DNA of 64,000 nt from Palaemon carinicauda (Eukaryota; Arthropoda; Malacostraca; Decapoda; Palaemonidae): NCBI RefSeq assembly GCF_036898095.1, contig NC_090729.1:73240102-73304101 (forward strand). The letters run 5' to 3'. The translations under genes were made by a program, and so were the position numbers. Under the pieces are notes generated by a model. The model saw nothing but the letters and a program-made list of their open reading frames with translations, did no database searches and had not been told where the DNA came from. Positions 32,553-43,609 of this stretch are shown in pieces. Positions within the stretch are counted from its first letter, which is position 1; each line of letters starts with the position of its first letter.

Positions 32553-32818
32553 TGCAGAGCATGTTGTATGCAGAGCATGCTGTATGTAGAGCATGTTGTA
32601 TGCAGAGCATGCTGTATGCAGAGCATGTTGTATGCAGAGCATGCTGAATGCAGAGCATGCTGTATGCAGAGCATGTTGTATGCAGAGCATGCTGTATGTA
32701 GAGCATGTTGTATGCAGAGCATGCTGAATGCAGAGCATGCTGTATGCAGAGCATGTTGTATGCAGAGCATGCTGTATGCAGAGCATGCTGTATGTAGAGC
32801 ATGCTGTAAGGTAAGCAG
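32553..32818. repeat. 16-bp minisatellite, about 16 units
   Basis: Tandem 'gcagagcatgctgtat' / 'gcagagcatgttgtat' units with regular C/T variants and no spacers. It lies between the RT and gag remnants of B2. Reading frames through it in both directions are artefacts of the repeat. Confidence 0.95.
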
Positions 32819-33160
32819 AGCGTGTTGCATGGCGTTTAACATTTCTCAGAAATTCCATGACCAGTGCTAGAGTGCTTCATGCATGCTTGCATGGGGTTTT
32901 AATATCAACATAATATTTACCTTACATTCATAACTCATGATTCATTTTTGTTTTGAAGATATTTTTGCCATATTTTGCGATATTGTTAAAAATATATTGC
33001 AAGGAATACATATATATTTTTATATAAGTAAGACAAATAACCTCCATTATCATAATGTTTGTGTAGGCATACATGTATATGATTACAAATGCAAGTTATG
33101 AAAGTAATGAGGTGTTATTATTGTCATTTGTTATTTCTCAAGTTGAGGAGAAAGTGGCAG
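32819..33160. other. AT-rich spacer in B2
   Basis: No gene seen. Confidence 0.5.
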
Positions 33161-34266
33161 ATGCATGCGTTGAGGTGGCTGACTCATAGCATGAGGTTGC
33201 TGCCTCAAGAGTTGCGCTTGCTGTAAGGGTTGCGGATGCGCAGTAGCAGGTTCCTGAGGAACGAGTTAAGGTTCCTGAGGTGTGAGCTGCGAGAGTTGAG
33301 ATAGCGGCTGCGCAGAACGCAGTTCTTGTCTCGCGAGTTGAGGTTCCTGAGGAGCTAGCCTAAGCTGCAGCGAGTGCTGAGGTGGCTGCCTCATTGATGG
33401 AAGAGGTTGTCGTACCTCAAGAGATTGTTGCCTCGCTGGTGGAACCGCAAGCGGAAGCGGAGGAAGTAAGGCATAAGACTCCTGCTCCCATTGCTGAGGT
33501 TGCCTTAAGGAAGGTTAAGGTTGTTGCACAACGCTGGTAACTGGCAACTCAGAACGCGGTAATGTAGCCTGAGGAACCTCAACTTCGTACGCCTGGCAGA
33601 CTGGACTGCGGTGAGGCGGAGCTCTCGCAGGAGGAGGCGGAGGTTGCTGCACACCGCTGGTAACTGGCAACTCAGAACGCGGTAAGGTAGCCTGAGGAAC
33701 CTCAACTTCGTACGCCTGGCAGACTGGACTGCGGAGAGGCGGAGCGTTCACAGGAGGAGGTGTAACCTTCCCAGCCTGAAACTCACGCATTAAGACCCCA
33801 AGCTGCGACTGCATGGACTGCAGCAAAGTCGTCTTGGGATCAACAGACGATAAGGTCTGTTGTGGCATCGCCTTACCTCTCTTAGGAGGTGTGCAGTCAC
33901 CTGAGACTGAGGAGAGTCAGAGCTAACCCAATGACTGCATCCGGGTTGTTGAACTCTAACTTCGTACGTCTGGCATAGGTCTGGACTTTACGTTTAAGAG
34001 GTCTTGAGACCTGAGACCAGCGTTTTCTCCCCGAAATTTCTTCTGCAGACGAGCAAAATAAGGGCTCAATCGTCTGCGGGTGGGAGTGACGGTCTCTTAA
34101 GACACGCCCGCAACCACCGAGGATACTTCTGTGCGCCGATCAAGGCCTGCCGAACCCTTTTGCCCTTCGACATTGCTTCTCCCCTGGGCTTGGGAGCTTG
34201 CAAGAGGTCCCGGACTGGGAGGACGACTGGCACGCACAGAAGTACCCTCACGCACAACACTGACAC
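33160..34266 (-). pseudogene. B2 gag-like region with 126-bp duplication
   Basis: The N-terminus, near 34,266, includes PVRDLLQAPKPRGEAMSKGKR, homologous to B1. At 33,515-33,868 an open frame contains two tandem copies of a segment RSPVCQAYEVEVPQATLPRS...VQQP (about 42 residues; DNA period about 126 bp, from 33,518 and 33,644). Further down (33,160-33,500) degenerate Gln/Leu-rich repeats continue. No known domain is visible. Assignment as gag rests on position and similarity to B1. Confidence 0.55.
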
Positions 34267-35450
34267 ACTTTGCGCTAATCACTTATCACTTTTGATTTTC
34301 TGTTTGCACTTATTTCACTGAACTCGAAACTTTAAGTGGTTTGTACCTGAAACACGCAATTCTATCCTTTCTCAAAAGTTAGTAATTGCGAAAACAGAAT
34401 TACAATGTAACAGAAAAATCTAATGAAAGATAAATAATTCAGTGGCTGGAAAGAGACTAAACACTAGATCAAATAAACTACGTTTAAAATCTCTCACCGC
34501 ATAAAGCTTGAGAACAAGAAAAACTCTAGAAACGTTTACCTTCTTCCCCTAAAGAGACTAGGGAGAAGAGCAAAAACGATAACAACGTTACTCGCTTGAA
34601 CGAAACGTTTATCCTCCTCTTTCTCCCTCCGTCTCTATCTCTCTCTCTCTCTATCTCTCTCTCTCTCTCTCTCTCTTGACTTAGAACCTGAGAGAAGAGC
34701 CCAATCATATATATCGTTAAAACATATTATTGTTAAAGGAAAATATTTCCCAAAATGAAAAGTTCCTTTGTAGAATTAAAACCATTAAGTTAAGAAAGAA
34801 TGAACAAAACGCTAGACACGGTTACTCTTACTGCAACGTGACACCGTGAAAATTCTCTCTCTATCGTAACGATATAGCGCAAGTTGAACGTTCTGAAACG
34901 TCAACAACTGCAGAGACAAAACAAAACGTTAGTTCAACTTTGAAAACAGTACGAGACTATCAAAGAAATTCTTTCAAAAACATTAAAATAGCATAATATG
35001 TTAACAGGTAAAACCGAAATGACGGGCTCAATGTTAATTAACTTCGGTACAAGAAAAGACCGCCTACCATTAGGAAAGGTCGAATATAAACAAATATAAA
35101 AATTAATTTTAATAATTTTATAATAAAAGGAAGTTAATCGAAGAGGCCTATAAAAGGCGGAGAGATATAAAATAAATCTATAACTTTTGTTAAGCAAAAT
35201 TAAGAAAAAGAGTCTATACTCTCTTAGACACCAACACTTCCGTCTAAGGGAAGGGTCGGCCATTTAAAGGTGAAAGAGAGTTCATACTCTCTTCGTCACC
35301 ATAATTAAATTAATTCCAAAAGCTAACTAAGCTAATATAGAAGTATCTAGTATAGCGAATAGCTGCAAATTTTAGAGAAATACTTCACCAAACCGTGAAC
35401 AATACTCCAAAATCATAAGCGTATCCAAGAACGTCTTGCCGGAAGCACGA
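34267..35450. other. B2 5' leader
   Basis: AT-rich non-coding sequence with a CT microsatellite at about 34,637-34,677. No gene seen. Confidence 0.6.
34637..34677. repeat. (CT)n microsatellite in B2 leader
   Basis: CTCTCTCTCTATCTCTCTCT-type tract, about 40 bp with one ATCT interruption. Confidence 0.9.
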
Positions 35451-35627
35451 CAGAGGAAAAAGTGAGGTGGCGTCAACAACAAGTACTGTAGTACCTGGCC
35501 ACAGGTGGCGCTTGTGAGTACACCCCCTTCTAGTATAGTGATAGCTGGCGTATCCCTCCCGTAGAATTCTGTCGGGCAACGGAGTTGACAGCTACATGAT
35601 TATCGGGTAAGTTTAATATTGAAAAAT
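35450..35627. repeat. B2 5' ITR
   Basis: Inverted copy of 28,930-29,105. It ends GTTTAATATTGAAAAAT, which matches the ICR second half. Confidence 0.85.
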
Positions 35628-35789
35628 TATGCATAAGGTCACTTAACTATGGAAGACAGTTTATAATGTTCATATCAACACTAAAAAATATCATGATATA
35701 CTGTACCTAAGTCTATCATGTACACCCTTCACTAACAGTCCCAATTAGTGCACTGTCCTTCGCAGTAATCAAACTACAGGCTTTATTAC
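35628..35789. other. D 3' untranslated region, continuation after B2
   Basis: Short AT-rich stretch between the B2 right end and the YR end of D. Nothing else is seen. Confidence 0.6.
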
Positions 35790-36892
35790 ACTGCCTGCAG
35801 CCACCACATGAAATTTGATTTCTTGTAATTGCTTCGCATAGTGCTTAAAAAATATTCTGGAAGACTTCCAACCAGTATAAGCACGTAGGTTATCAAACGA
35901 CATAGTTTGAAAGAAGTTAAGAGACAAGGCAACCTTCCTCGGATCATGACCTGCGGGTGTACTGTCAGGATCTGCTCTGCGAATAAAGTACAGTAAGTGA
36001 TTTTCGCCCTTATCTGTTTCAAGGATAACGTCGAACCAGAAGTTTCTCCCCTAAAAAGCTGACCTCCCTTAAAGTCTGAAGTTCTACGCAGATAGACCTT
36101 TAGGCATTCCACTGGGCAGAGGGCTGCTTCTTCCTTCAGAGGGCAGATTCTCCAGGGACCCCATCTCTTAGTGGGTAGCTCATTCTTGGCGAGAAACGTC
36201 GGATCCGGAAAGAGATTTAGTTCTCCATTCGGTGTAAACTGAATGTGGCCATCATCCCTCGAGAGGGCCACTATTTCACTAACTCTGGCTCCTGAGGCTA
36301 GTGCAAATAAAGATATCACTTTCTGAGTCAAGTCTTTCAGCGAGCAATCTTCATTGTTCAAGGTCGAGGCCAGATGAAGAACCTTATCCAAAGACCATGA
36401 AATAGGCTTTGGAGGGGCTGCAGGCCGAAGTTTTGCGCAGGCTTTCGGAATCTTGTTGAAGATTTCGCTTGAAAAATCCGATTGGAAGGCATATAGAATC
36501 GGTCTAGCTAAGGCAGATTTACACGTCGTGATCGTATTAGCCGCTAGCCCTTGTCCGTGAAGATGGATGAAAAAGGACAAGCAGAAATCCGTAGAAATCT
36601 CTTGAGGTTTCTTCGCCTTAACAAAGGCCACCCATTTCTTCCAGGAAGATTCGTATTGTCTTCTTGTTGACTTTGACTTGTATTCTTCTAAGAAGTTAAT
36701 ACTGTCTTCAGAAATCCCAAACCTTTTCTTGACCGCTAAGGCAAGAAAATCATGAGATGAAGGTTCTGGGTTTTCTCTGATGAAGCGTAGACAGTCGATT
36801 TCTGTACTAGCTGAGTCAGAACTGGTTCCGGCAACGGGATCAGCTTCAGGCGTAGTTCTGTTATCAATGGAAACCAGACACTGCCTGGTCAC
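35790..36892 (-). pseudogene. D tyrosine recombinase (YR), one frameshift
   Basis: Well preserved. A SAM-like core-binding domain (STRRQYESSWKKWVAFV, GLAANTITTCKSALA) is followed by the catalytic domain with LFALASGARVSEIVAL (first Arg). A 1-nt loss near 36,000-36,005 shifts the frame. In the shifted frame PAGHDPRKVALSLNFF gives an intact HxxR (Arg AGG at 35,937-35,939), then YTGWKSSRIFFKHYAKQL with the candidate nucleophile Tyr. Together with B1 it is one of only two copies in the window with an intact HxxR. Only the frameshift separates the halves. Confidence 0.8.
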
Positions 36893-36917
36893 TTAACCAG
36901 ACACTGCCTGGTCACTT
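36872..36917. repeat. 23-bp tandem duplication at the end of D RNase H
   Basis: AACCAGACACTGCCTGGTCA(CTT) occurs twice in a row. It introduces the stop that ends the RT-RNase H frame (VVAQK then TGA), earlier than in A1 and A2, and lies where the YR frame begins. Confidence 0.85.
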
Positions 36918-38906
36918 CTGGGCCACTACCGCTGCCCTCCCCCGAAAGGATCTCAATTTGTCGAGGGCCTTCAACAGTAGGTTGGTTGGTGGGAACAGGT
37001 AAATCCTGGACCATCTGTTCCAATCTAGAGACATCGCGTTCGTCGCTTCCGCTAGAGGATCCTCGTACGGGGCTACGTACCGGGCCAACTTCTTGTTGTC
37101 GCTCGTTGCGAAGAGATCTACTTGCAATCCTGGGACTTTGCTCAATATGAAGGAGAATGATCCTGCGTCTAGGGACCATTCGGACTCTATCGGGTTGAAC
37201 CTAGATAGAGCGTCCGCCGTCACATTGCGGAATCCTTGAAGGTGGACTGCTGATAAGTGCCATTTCATCTTCTTGGACAGATGAAAGATGGCTATTATCA
37301 CCTGATTCAACTGAGGCGATCTCGAACCTTGTCGATTTATGCATCTCATAACCACTTCGCTGTCTAGGACCAGACGAACGTGGATTGAGCGGCGAAGTTT
37401 CAGTTTCTTCAGGGAAAGAAACACTGCCATGGCTTCCAGATAGTTGATGTGGAAGGTTTTGAAGAGGGGAGACCAAGTTCCTTGCACTTTCCGAAGATGA
37501 GAATGACCCCCCCATCCTTCCTTTGAAGCATCCGTGTGGACGGTGACTGCAGGAGGAGGTGGTTGCAAGGATACTCTCCTTCTTAAGTTCTTTGTTTCCG
37601 ACCATGGCTTGAGAATCGATCGCAGACGATTTGGTAACGGTCTTAGTAGATCTCTTTGATCGTTGTAAGCGTATTTTCTCCAGATCCCAGATGCATTTTT
37701 TAATTGTGCTCTCAAAAGTGGGTCCGTCAAAGAGGCAAACTGGAGAGACCCCAACACTCTCTCCTGTTGTCTTCTTGAAATCCTTCGTGATTGAGGCAGA
37801 CTTTTGACGGCCCCTGCTATCTCCTTTCTCTTTGCTCTTTGCAAGGAGAGGCAATGTGACTGTAAGTCCCAGTGAATTCCCAACCACTGGAACTTTTGAG
37901 CTGGAGACAGCCGAGACTTCTTCAGGTTTATCTTGAATCCTAGGTACTCTAGGAATTGGATCACTTTTTTGGAGGCTTGCATGCATTCTTCTTTGGATGC
38001 TGCCCTCACCAGCCAGTCGTCCAGGTAGGCCATCACCTGAACCCCTTTGAGGCGTAGTTGTCGAACAACTGCGTTCGCAAGCTTTGTGAATATTCTCGGT
38101 GCAATATTCAGACCGAAGGGCATGGCTCTGAAAACGTATTTTCTTTTCTGGAGCTTGAACCCTAGGTAGGGGGAAACCTGACGGTTGATTGGCACATGCC
38201 AGTACGCGTCTGTCATGTCTATGGAGACTGTATATGCCCTTTTGGGCAGAAGGGTCCTTATGTGCTGAAGCGTCAGCATTCTGAACTTGTAGTTCACAAT
38301 GAACTTGTTGAGTGGTGATAAGTCCAGAATGACTCTGAGCTTTTCCGAATCCTTCTTCGGAACACAGAATAGCCTTCCTTGGAATCTGATGGACTTTGCT
38401 TTCCTTATGACTCTCTTGTCCAGTAGTTCTTGAACGTATTCTTCCAGAACTGGGGTTGAAGGTTGGAAGAATTGAGGAAAGCATGGTGGAGTTGAGTTCC
38501 AACCCCACCCCAGTCCCATCTTGATCAGGCTGTGGGCCCAAGGATCGAAGGTCCACCGATCCTGAAAGTGTAGAAGTCTCCCTCCTACCGGCAGCATCTC
38601 ACTTTGAGTGCTGGGTGGAGGACTTTCCTCCTTGCCCACGACCACCTTTGTTGCCTCTTCCTCTGAAGGGGCGTCTAGAGGAGCCCCGAAAGGAGCCTCT
38701 AGACTTCGGCTTAGAAGAAGCAGACTGCCTTTCGTAAGCTGGGGTGAAGACTGGTGACTGAGTCGCCAGTGTTTGGGGCACCAGTTGAAAGGTAGTGGTG
38801 GGTTGTGCCACCGTCTGGGACACCGTGGCCACAGGAAGCTGTTGCTGTCTTGGCCGAGAGGGCAAGCGAGGCCGCTTTGACTTATTCTTCGGCTGGGGAC
38901 CCCCAT
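36912..38906 (-). CDS. D RT-RNase H, intact 664-residue frame
   Basis: The only uninterrupted polymerase frame in the window. RT: VPKKDSEKLRVILDLSPLN (about 183-200), SIDMTDAYWHVPI (about 228-240), MPFGLNIAPRIF, and AYLDDWLV (about 293-300), the catalytic YxDD box. RNase H: VTVHTDASKEGWGG (first Asp near 459), NYLEAMAVFL (Glu near 491), VLDSEVVMRCI (Asp near 513) and ADALSR. The tail carries the DIRS-typical VDLFATSDN and LDWNRWSRIYLFPP. The C-terminus is truncated by the 23-bp duplication. A second same-strand frame is open over 37,201-38,556. Confidence 0.9.
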   Translation of the reverse strand: MGVPSRRISQSGLACPLGQDSNSFLWPRCPRRWHNPPLPFNWCPKHWRLSHQSSPQLTKGSLLLLSRSLEAPFGAPLDAPSEEEATKVVVGKEESPPPSTQSEMLPVGGRLLHFQDRWTFDPWAHSLIKMGLGWGWNSTPPCFPQFFQPSTPVLEEYVQELLDKRVIRKAKSIRFQGRLFCVPKKDSEKLRVILDLSPLNKFIVNYKFRMLTLQHIRTLLPKRAYTVSIDMTDAYWHVPINRQVSPYLGFKLQKRKYVFRAMPFGLNIAPRIFTKLANAVVRQLRLKGVQVMAYLDDWLVRAASKEECMQASKKVIQFLEYLGFKINLKKSRLSPAQKFQWLGIHWDLQSHCLSLQRAKRKEIAGAVKSLPQSRRISRRQQERVLGSLQFASLTDPLLRAQLKNASGIWRKYAYNDQRDLLRPLPNRLRSILKPWSETKNLRRRVSLQPPPPAVTVHTDASKEGWGGHSHLRKVQGTWSPLFKTFHINYLEAMAVFLSLKKLKLRRSIHVRLVLDSEVVMRCINRQGSRSPQLNQVIIAIFHLSKKMKWHLSAVHLQGFRNVTADALSRFNPIESEWSLDAGSFSFILSKVPGLQVDLFATSDNKKLARYVAPYEDPLAEATNAMSLDWNRWSRIYLFPPTNLLLKALDKLRSFRGRAAVVAQK

Positions 38907-40298
38907 CAGCGGAAGATTTTCTCTTGGAGGACAAGCCCCATTTAAAGAGGAGATTCCTATTCTCCGAAGCAGCCTTGTCTACGACCTCCTTGACCACATC
39001 ACTAGGAAAGAGGTCGTTTCCCCAGATATTAGAAGCTATCAGCTTCCTAGGTTCGTGTTTTACGGAAGCGGAAGCAAACACGAACTCCCTACAAGCCGTC
39101 CTGGCTCTGATAAAGTTGTATAGGTCCTTAGTTACTGTAGCCAAGCGAGCCTTGGCAAAGACCATATGTATACATATCTGGGGTATCAGGAATGCTAGCC
39201 ATCGTTTCTAGCCCTGTTTGTAGAGACATGGACGCTGCCAAGCGTTCCTTCGTTTCGTGTTCTCTCTTCAGGAGAAACTCTGACAGCTTTGGGAGGTCCT
39301 CGTTGAACTGACGTCCAGCGATATCGGCCTCTAGCTTCCCGACTGAGAAGGTAACATGAACGTCCTTCCAGTCTTTGTCATCTGAAGGGAAAACAAGGGA
39401 GAAAGGCTTGCTCTCTTCTAGCGTGGGGTAGGGTTTTCTTGCCCTTACGGCCTTCAGGGCTGCTTTAAATCCTTTATCCATAAAGGGAAAAGCACGTCGA
39501 GGGTCAGCAATGAACGACGGATGTTTCTTGCTTAAAGCCGGCACCTTTGAGCTAGTGAATGCCCTCTCTTTTAGTTTCGCTGAAAGCATAGCTTGTGCTT
39601 TAGCGAGCTCAAGGACAATTACTTCCTTGGGCTCCGTCTCTTCTTTTGATGCCGGTTCAGTTCTGAGCCGGACATAACAATCCGGGTAGGACGCTCTGCT
39701 GGGCCAGAACTCGACTTCCTCTACTGGTACGGTACCCAGTTTCTCCGAGAGGAAAATTGCCTGCTGACATAGGCATGTGCTCCGCATACCTCCACGGGTT
39801 AACGTCGGAGAACACAGGAAGGTCTTTCGCATCTAGTTTCTTCGGGGCTAAACGCGAGGACACTAGCTGTTCAATTTCTGACCGGAAAGTACAGTAGTCT
39901 CTTTCTCGGTAGACCTCTTCTGCAAGTCATATACCATCGACATCAGAGATTGCAGAGTGGACGTAATTGCCTCCAAATGAGGCAGTTGCGAAGAGGTTGA
40001 GGGTGCTGGTTCAGCCGCAGCTGCTGAAGAGACCGACACTGTTTCAGCGTTCTCAACCTCGCTAGTAGGGGGGACAACTGCCTCCTGTTCTGACTCTTCC
40101 ACGAGGAGATTCTTCTCGGTCTCCTCGGAAACGACAGACATACAGTATTGTCGTCCAGGTGGATACTTTCCAAAGTATCCGCAACGTCAGGGTCTCCAGG
40201 CTTCTGAACCTGGATCTGAACCAAGGGGATTGAAGGCTTAGTCTGGGGAATGATGGAATCATCACGAGCTCCGGGGAAGAGACAGTCCCTCATCCTAA
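38599..40298 (-). pseudogene. D gag, C-terminal two thirds
   Basis: Pieces in three frames (38,599-39,165, 39,128-39,832, 39,863-40,293) match A-family gag in order: a region with ETEKNLLVEESEQE, a central AHMPMSAGNFPLG-type block, then FVFASASVKHEPRKLIASNIWGNDLFPSDV (A: RHVLAEATIRHEPNRLIKAP), ending in an Arg/Gly-rich SRGSFRGSSRRPFRGRGNKGG tail. Frameshifts are near 39,150 and 39,850. It overlaps the pol start. The 5' part is separated by a retroposon. Confidence 0.75.
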
Positions 40299-40955
40299 CA
40301 TTATTATTATTATTATTATTATTACTTACTAAGCTACAACCCTAGTTGGAAAAGCAGTATGCTATAAGCCCAGGGGCTCCAACAGGGAAAATAGCTCAGT
40401 GCGGAAAGGAAAAAAGGAAAATAAAATATTCTAAGAAGAGTAACAACAATAAATATCTCATATATAAACTATAAAAACTTTAACCAAACAAGAGGAAGAG
40501 AAATAAGATAGGAGTGTGTGCTCGAGTGTACCCTCAAGCAAGAGAACTCTAACCCAAGACAGTGAAAGGCCATGGTACAGAGGCTATGGCACTACCCAAG
40601 ACTAGAGAACAGTGGTTTGATTTTGGAGTGTCCTTCTCCTAGAAGAGCTGCTTACCATAGCTAAAGAGTCTCTTCTACCCTTACCAAGAGGAAAGTGGCA
40701 CTGAACAATTACAGTGCAGTAACCCCTTGGGTGATGAAGAATTGTTTGGTAATCTGTGTTGTCAGGTGTATGAGGATAGAGGAGAATATGTAAAGAATAT
40801 GCCAGACTATTCAGTGTGTATGTAGGCAAAGGGAAAATGAACCGTAACCAGAGAGGAGGATCCAATGTAGTACTGTCTGGCCAGTCAAAAGACCCCATAA
40901 CTCTCTAGCGGTAGTATCTCAACGGGTGGCTGGTGCCCTGGCCAACCTACTACCT
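40299..40955 (-). mobile_element. Short (TAA)n-tailed retroposon (SINE-like)
   Basis: A 650-bp sequence ends on the minus strand in (TAA)n, seen as TTATTATTATT at 40,300-40,324. It begins near 40,955 with GTAGGTTGGCCAGGGCACCA on the minus strand. It splits D gag. The tail and lack of coding capacity suggest a SINE or a 5'-truncated LINE. I do not see clear A and B boxes, and no target-site duplication is obvious. Its style matches interspersed repeats I associate with shrimp genomes, which is recollection rather than a search result. Confidence 0.65.
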
Positions 40956-41227
40956 ACAAAAGGAAGGTATGGGCCCGAGGTATTCTTCTGAAAACCTCTT
41001 ACCCATTTACGCAGCGTAATCCTAGCTGCATCCCTAGACTCGGCAGACTTTTGATCATCAAAAGCCTCCTTTACCAACTTGTCACACACAGTACAAACCT
41101 CTGGGTCCCAGTACTTGAGGGCCCCTTTGGTGACAGAACAGCGGGCGTGAGACCTACACACGCCATGTCCGTAGAAGTCCTTGCTACGGACCCTACAAAA
41201 GTTGTTCCCGCACTCGGGATGCTCCTC
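40956..41227 (-). pseudogene. D gag N-terminal exon, zinc-finger-like
   Basis: Starts after the acceptor TTTTCATTACAG (41,228-41,230). Encodes EEHPECGNNFCRVRSKDFYGHG, VCRSHARC, then WDPEVCTVCDKLV and ITLRKWVRGFQKN. The Cys/His pattern parallels A1 (CGHDVCRSHAHC...CVVCYKL). Unlike family A, the segment from CDKL to KWVRGF is continuous with no intron. The reading frame would continue past the retroposon into 40,293. Confidence 0.7.
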
Positions 41228-43609
41228 CTGTAATGAAAAGAAAAGCAAATGAGTTTTCTGTGAAATCTTCAGATTTCAACATAATAAAATTTATTATATT
41301 TAGCTTGGATAGGGTAAGCTATAGAGTAGGAAAGACACCCACATGTGTTTCCCGTCCAGCCATTTGCTATGACACCCCCATATTGAACCATGAAATTCAC
41401 AAAAAATTAAATAACAGAGAGAATATCCAAGATATATAGCGTCTTCTTGACACATCCTCTTATAATGTTCAATATAGTGGATAAGTTTAATGGACATAAC
41501 CATTAATATAAGAGAGAATCAACTCTCTATGTGATGGTCTCACAAATGGCTGCTCAAGAACCACTTGCAGGTTGGAAAAATTTACTATATTTTTCTGGAT
41601 ACAGCAGTTGCTGCCGGCAGTATGCCGCCAGCATTGCCGGCCCCGCCGGCCCCGCCGACACTGCCGCCCCTGACGACACTGCAGATCCTGCTGACACTGC
41701 CGGCAGCGCCGACACAGCCGGCCCCGCCGGCCTCGCCGACACCGTCGGCATGTAGGACCAGTCGGCATATGCCGGCAGGCAGGCGTCTGCCGGGCCCGCC
41801 GGCAGTTAGATGGATATAGTGTCGAGCTTGCCAACACTGTCGGCATGTTGGGCTAGTCAGCATATGCCAGCAGACCGGCATTTGCCGGGCATCCCGACAA
41901 CTGCTGGCTATTAAATATAAAATTATGAATGGAAGGCATAGGCCAGCTGCCGACAAGCTACTCAGTTGCCGGCAGACAAGCCTACAAAACTCACCAACGG
42001 CCATCGATCAACGATGTCCAAGGTAAGGGATTACAGCGAACTGTTAGCCTAACCATCCAAAATTGTCGGCAGAATTAACTGCCGACTATAGCCCATGATA
42101 GACAGTAAAAGGGAAAGAGAAGGATAGAAGACGGCAAAGGATCATCTATGTCGTCCACATCCTGAAAGAGTGTGCCAGTGGAAGAGGGAAATAAATTCGG
42201 GCTTCCACTCAACCATATCCCATCTTAAGGCATATGGAAGGCAGTCCAAGGGAGGACTCTAATGAACACTCAAAGATATGAGGTTATCTGTCAGTGACCT
42301 AACTAGTCGCAGACAAAAAAACTCATGCCAGGTCTACAGACGTCCACAGGAGCCTATGTAGAACCACGGCCATAAGGGTATTGGATCACTCAACACGAAA
42401 GAGATAGCGGGGAAGGGGGGAATAGTCCATAAGTAAAGCAATACCCTAAGGCATTACTTAACCTGAAGGATTATGTCCTCATAGTAACCTTAACTAGGGG
42501 AAGTCAATTCCCCAGGTTGGGTTAGGCAATGAGAGAACGTCCGAAAACGAACTCATGAGAACAGAATCTCGTACCCGGGATCAAAACAAGGAAGAAACCT
42601 ATCCTCCCGTTAAGAACCCCCAATACAGGACTGTCTGCTAGACCCATAAAGAGGAAATTGTAAAACAATAACCTCTACAAGATCCAGGGAGGCTAGCCTC
42701 CTGAACAGCAACTAGCCCTACTGGAATACCGACAAGCTACTCAGTTTCCAGTATAAATCCAGGTAGCCAGAAACCTAACACAGACTTACTCTGATGTCCA
42801 GTCCCCAACTCCAAACTCAATGCTGACAAGCTACTCAGTTGCCAGCTCAGAGAAAAGGAGAGGGAAACGAAACGCCCCAGAAAATTTACCCAACCACAGG
42901 TTACGGTAAATTAACTGAGGATAGCCTAGGCTAATCAGAGGGAAAGGGAATTACTTTTAATTCTCATAGAGAAAATATCGACTTAAAGGGGGAAAATGAG
43001 ATGTCTATCTCCCCCCCAAAAGACAATATAAGAGTAATGGGGGCATATAAAATATACTAAAGCACTAAAGCTATTAAGCTAGAGAGCTTAGAGAAACGTT
43101 CTACGTAACTCTAGTATACTAGTATGGAAGAGGAAAATAAACAGTAATATCTTAATTGTATAAAATATTGCCTGAGCTTCAATAAAACTTTACCAGGAAG
43201 GTTATATCATGCATGAGGTGTGAAAGTGCCTAGGCTAGAAGCCTAGCACTCGTGAGGCTCGAAATAATAGCCAAATTCACGACAACAATGACATAATATA
43301 AAAATCCCTAGCTAATATACTAAATAGCTAAAGTTATTAAAGCAAAGATGCCGGGAATATCGTTCTTGCTAACTAAATGAACAAAAGAACGATCGCGTCA
43401 TGACGCCATCCGGCCGGCAGCAGCTCTTGTTACGTTAATTACGATATCGATCGAAAAGCAAAACTGGCAAGAGCTTACATTTACACAATTAAAAGATATT
43501 ACTTAACTTTCCAGAAGCTGATGAAGCTGGGGAATCCATAACAATGAAGAAAAGCTTCGAAAATAGCGAGATAACACAGGGAAAATACTGGTCAGCAAAG
43601 CTACAAACG
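41228..43609. other. D 5' leader with GC-rich degenerate repeat
   Basis: No gene. A GTGAGT donor on the minus strand at 41,993-41,995 with the acceptor at 41,228 predicts a leader intron of about 770 nt. At about 41,600-42,080 degenerate 'gccggca' / 'gccgacactgccgg' units make a GC-rich block unlike its surroundings. 'gacaagctactcag' recurs at about 41,952, 42,733 and 42,829. Confidence 0.5.

Larger units (their letters stand above)
28906..35627 (-). mobile_element. B2: DIRS1-like retrotransposon, family B, inserted into D
   Basis: 6.7 kb on the minus strand. The 3' ITR 28,906-29,105 and the 5' ITR about 35,450-35,627 are near-perfect inverted repeats for about 170 bp (segment around 'gtagaattctgtcgggcaac'). 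The ICR at 29,150-29,235 joins the complements of both ends. The order from the right is gag, minisatellite, RT, RNase H, YR. The near identity of the ITRs and the position at the innermost level of the nest suggest a recent insertion, but all genes carry lesions. Confidence 0.9.

Noticed and set aside
32553..32818. CRISPR-like array
   Set aside because: Units are directly tandem without unique spacers, in eukaryotic DNA, with no cas genes.
32444..32870. Open frames in several phases on both strands over the 16-bp repeat (Cys/His/Ala/Leu-rich products)
   Set aside because: They are the repeat read in each frame. The period of 16 is not a multiple of three, so every frame cycles through the same codons. 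No start context or homology.
41531..42004. Ala/Pro-rich ORFs on both strands over the GCCGGC block
   Set aside because: Composition artefact of the GC repeat; none aligns with gag.
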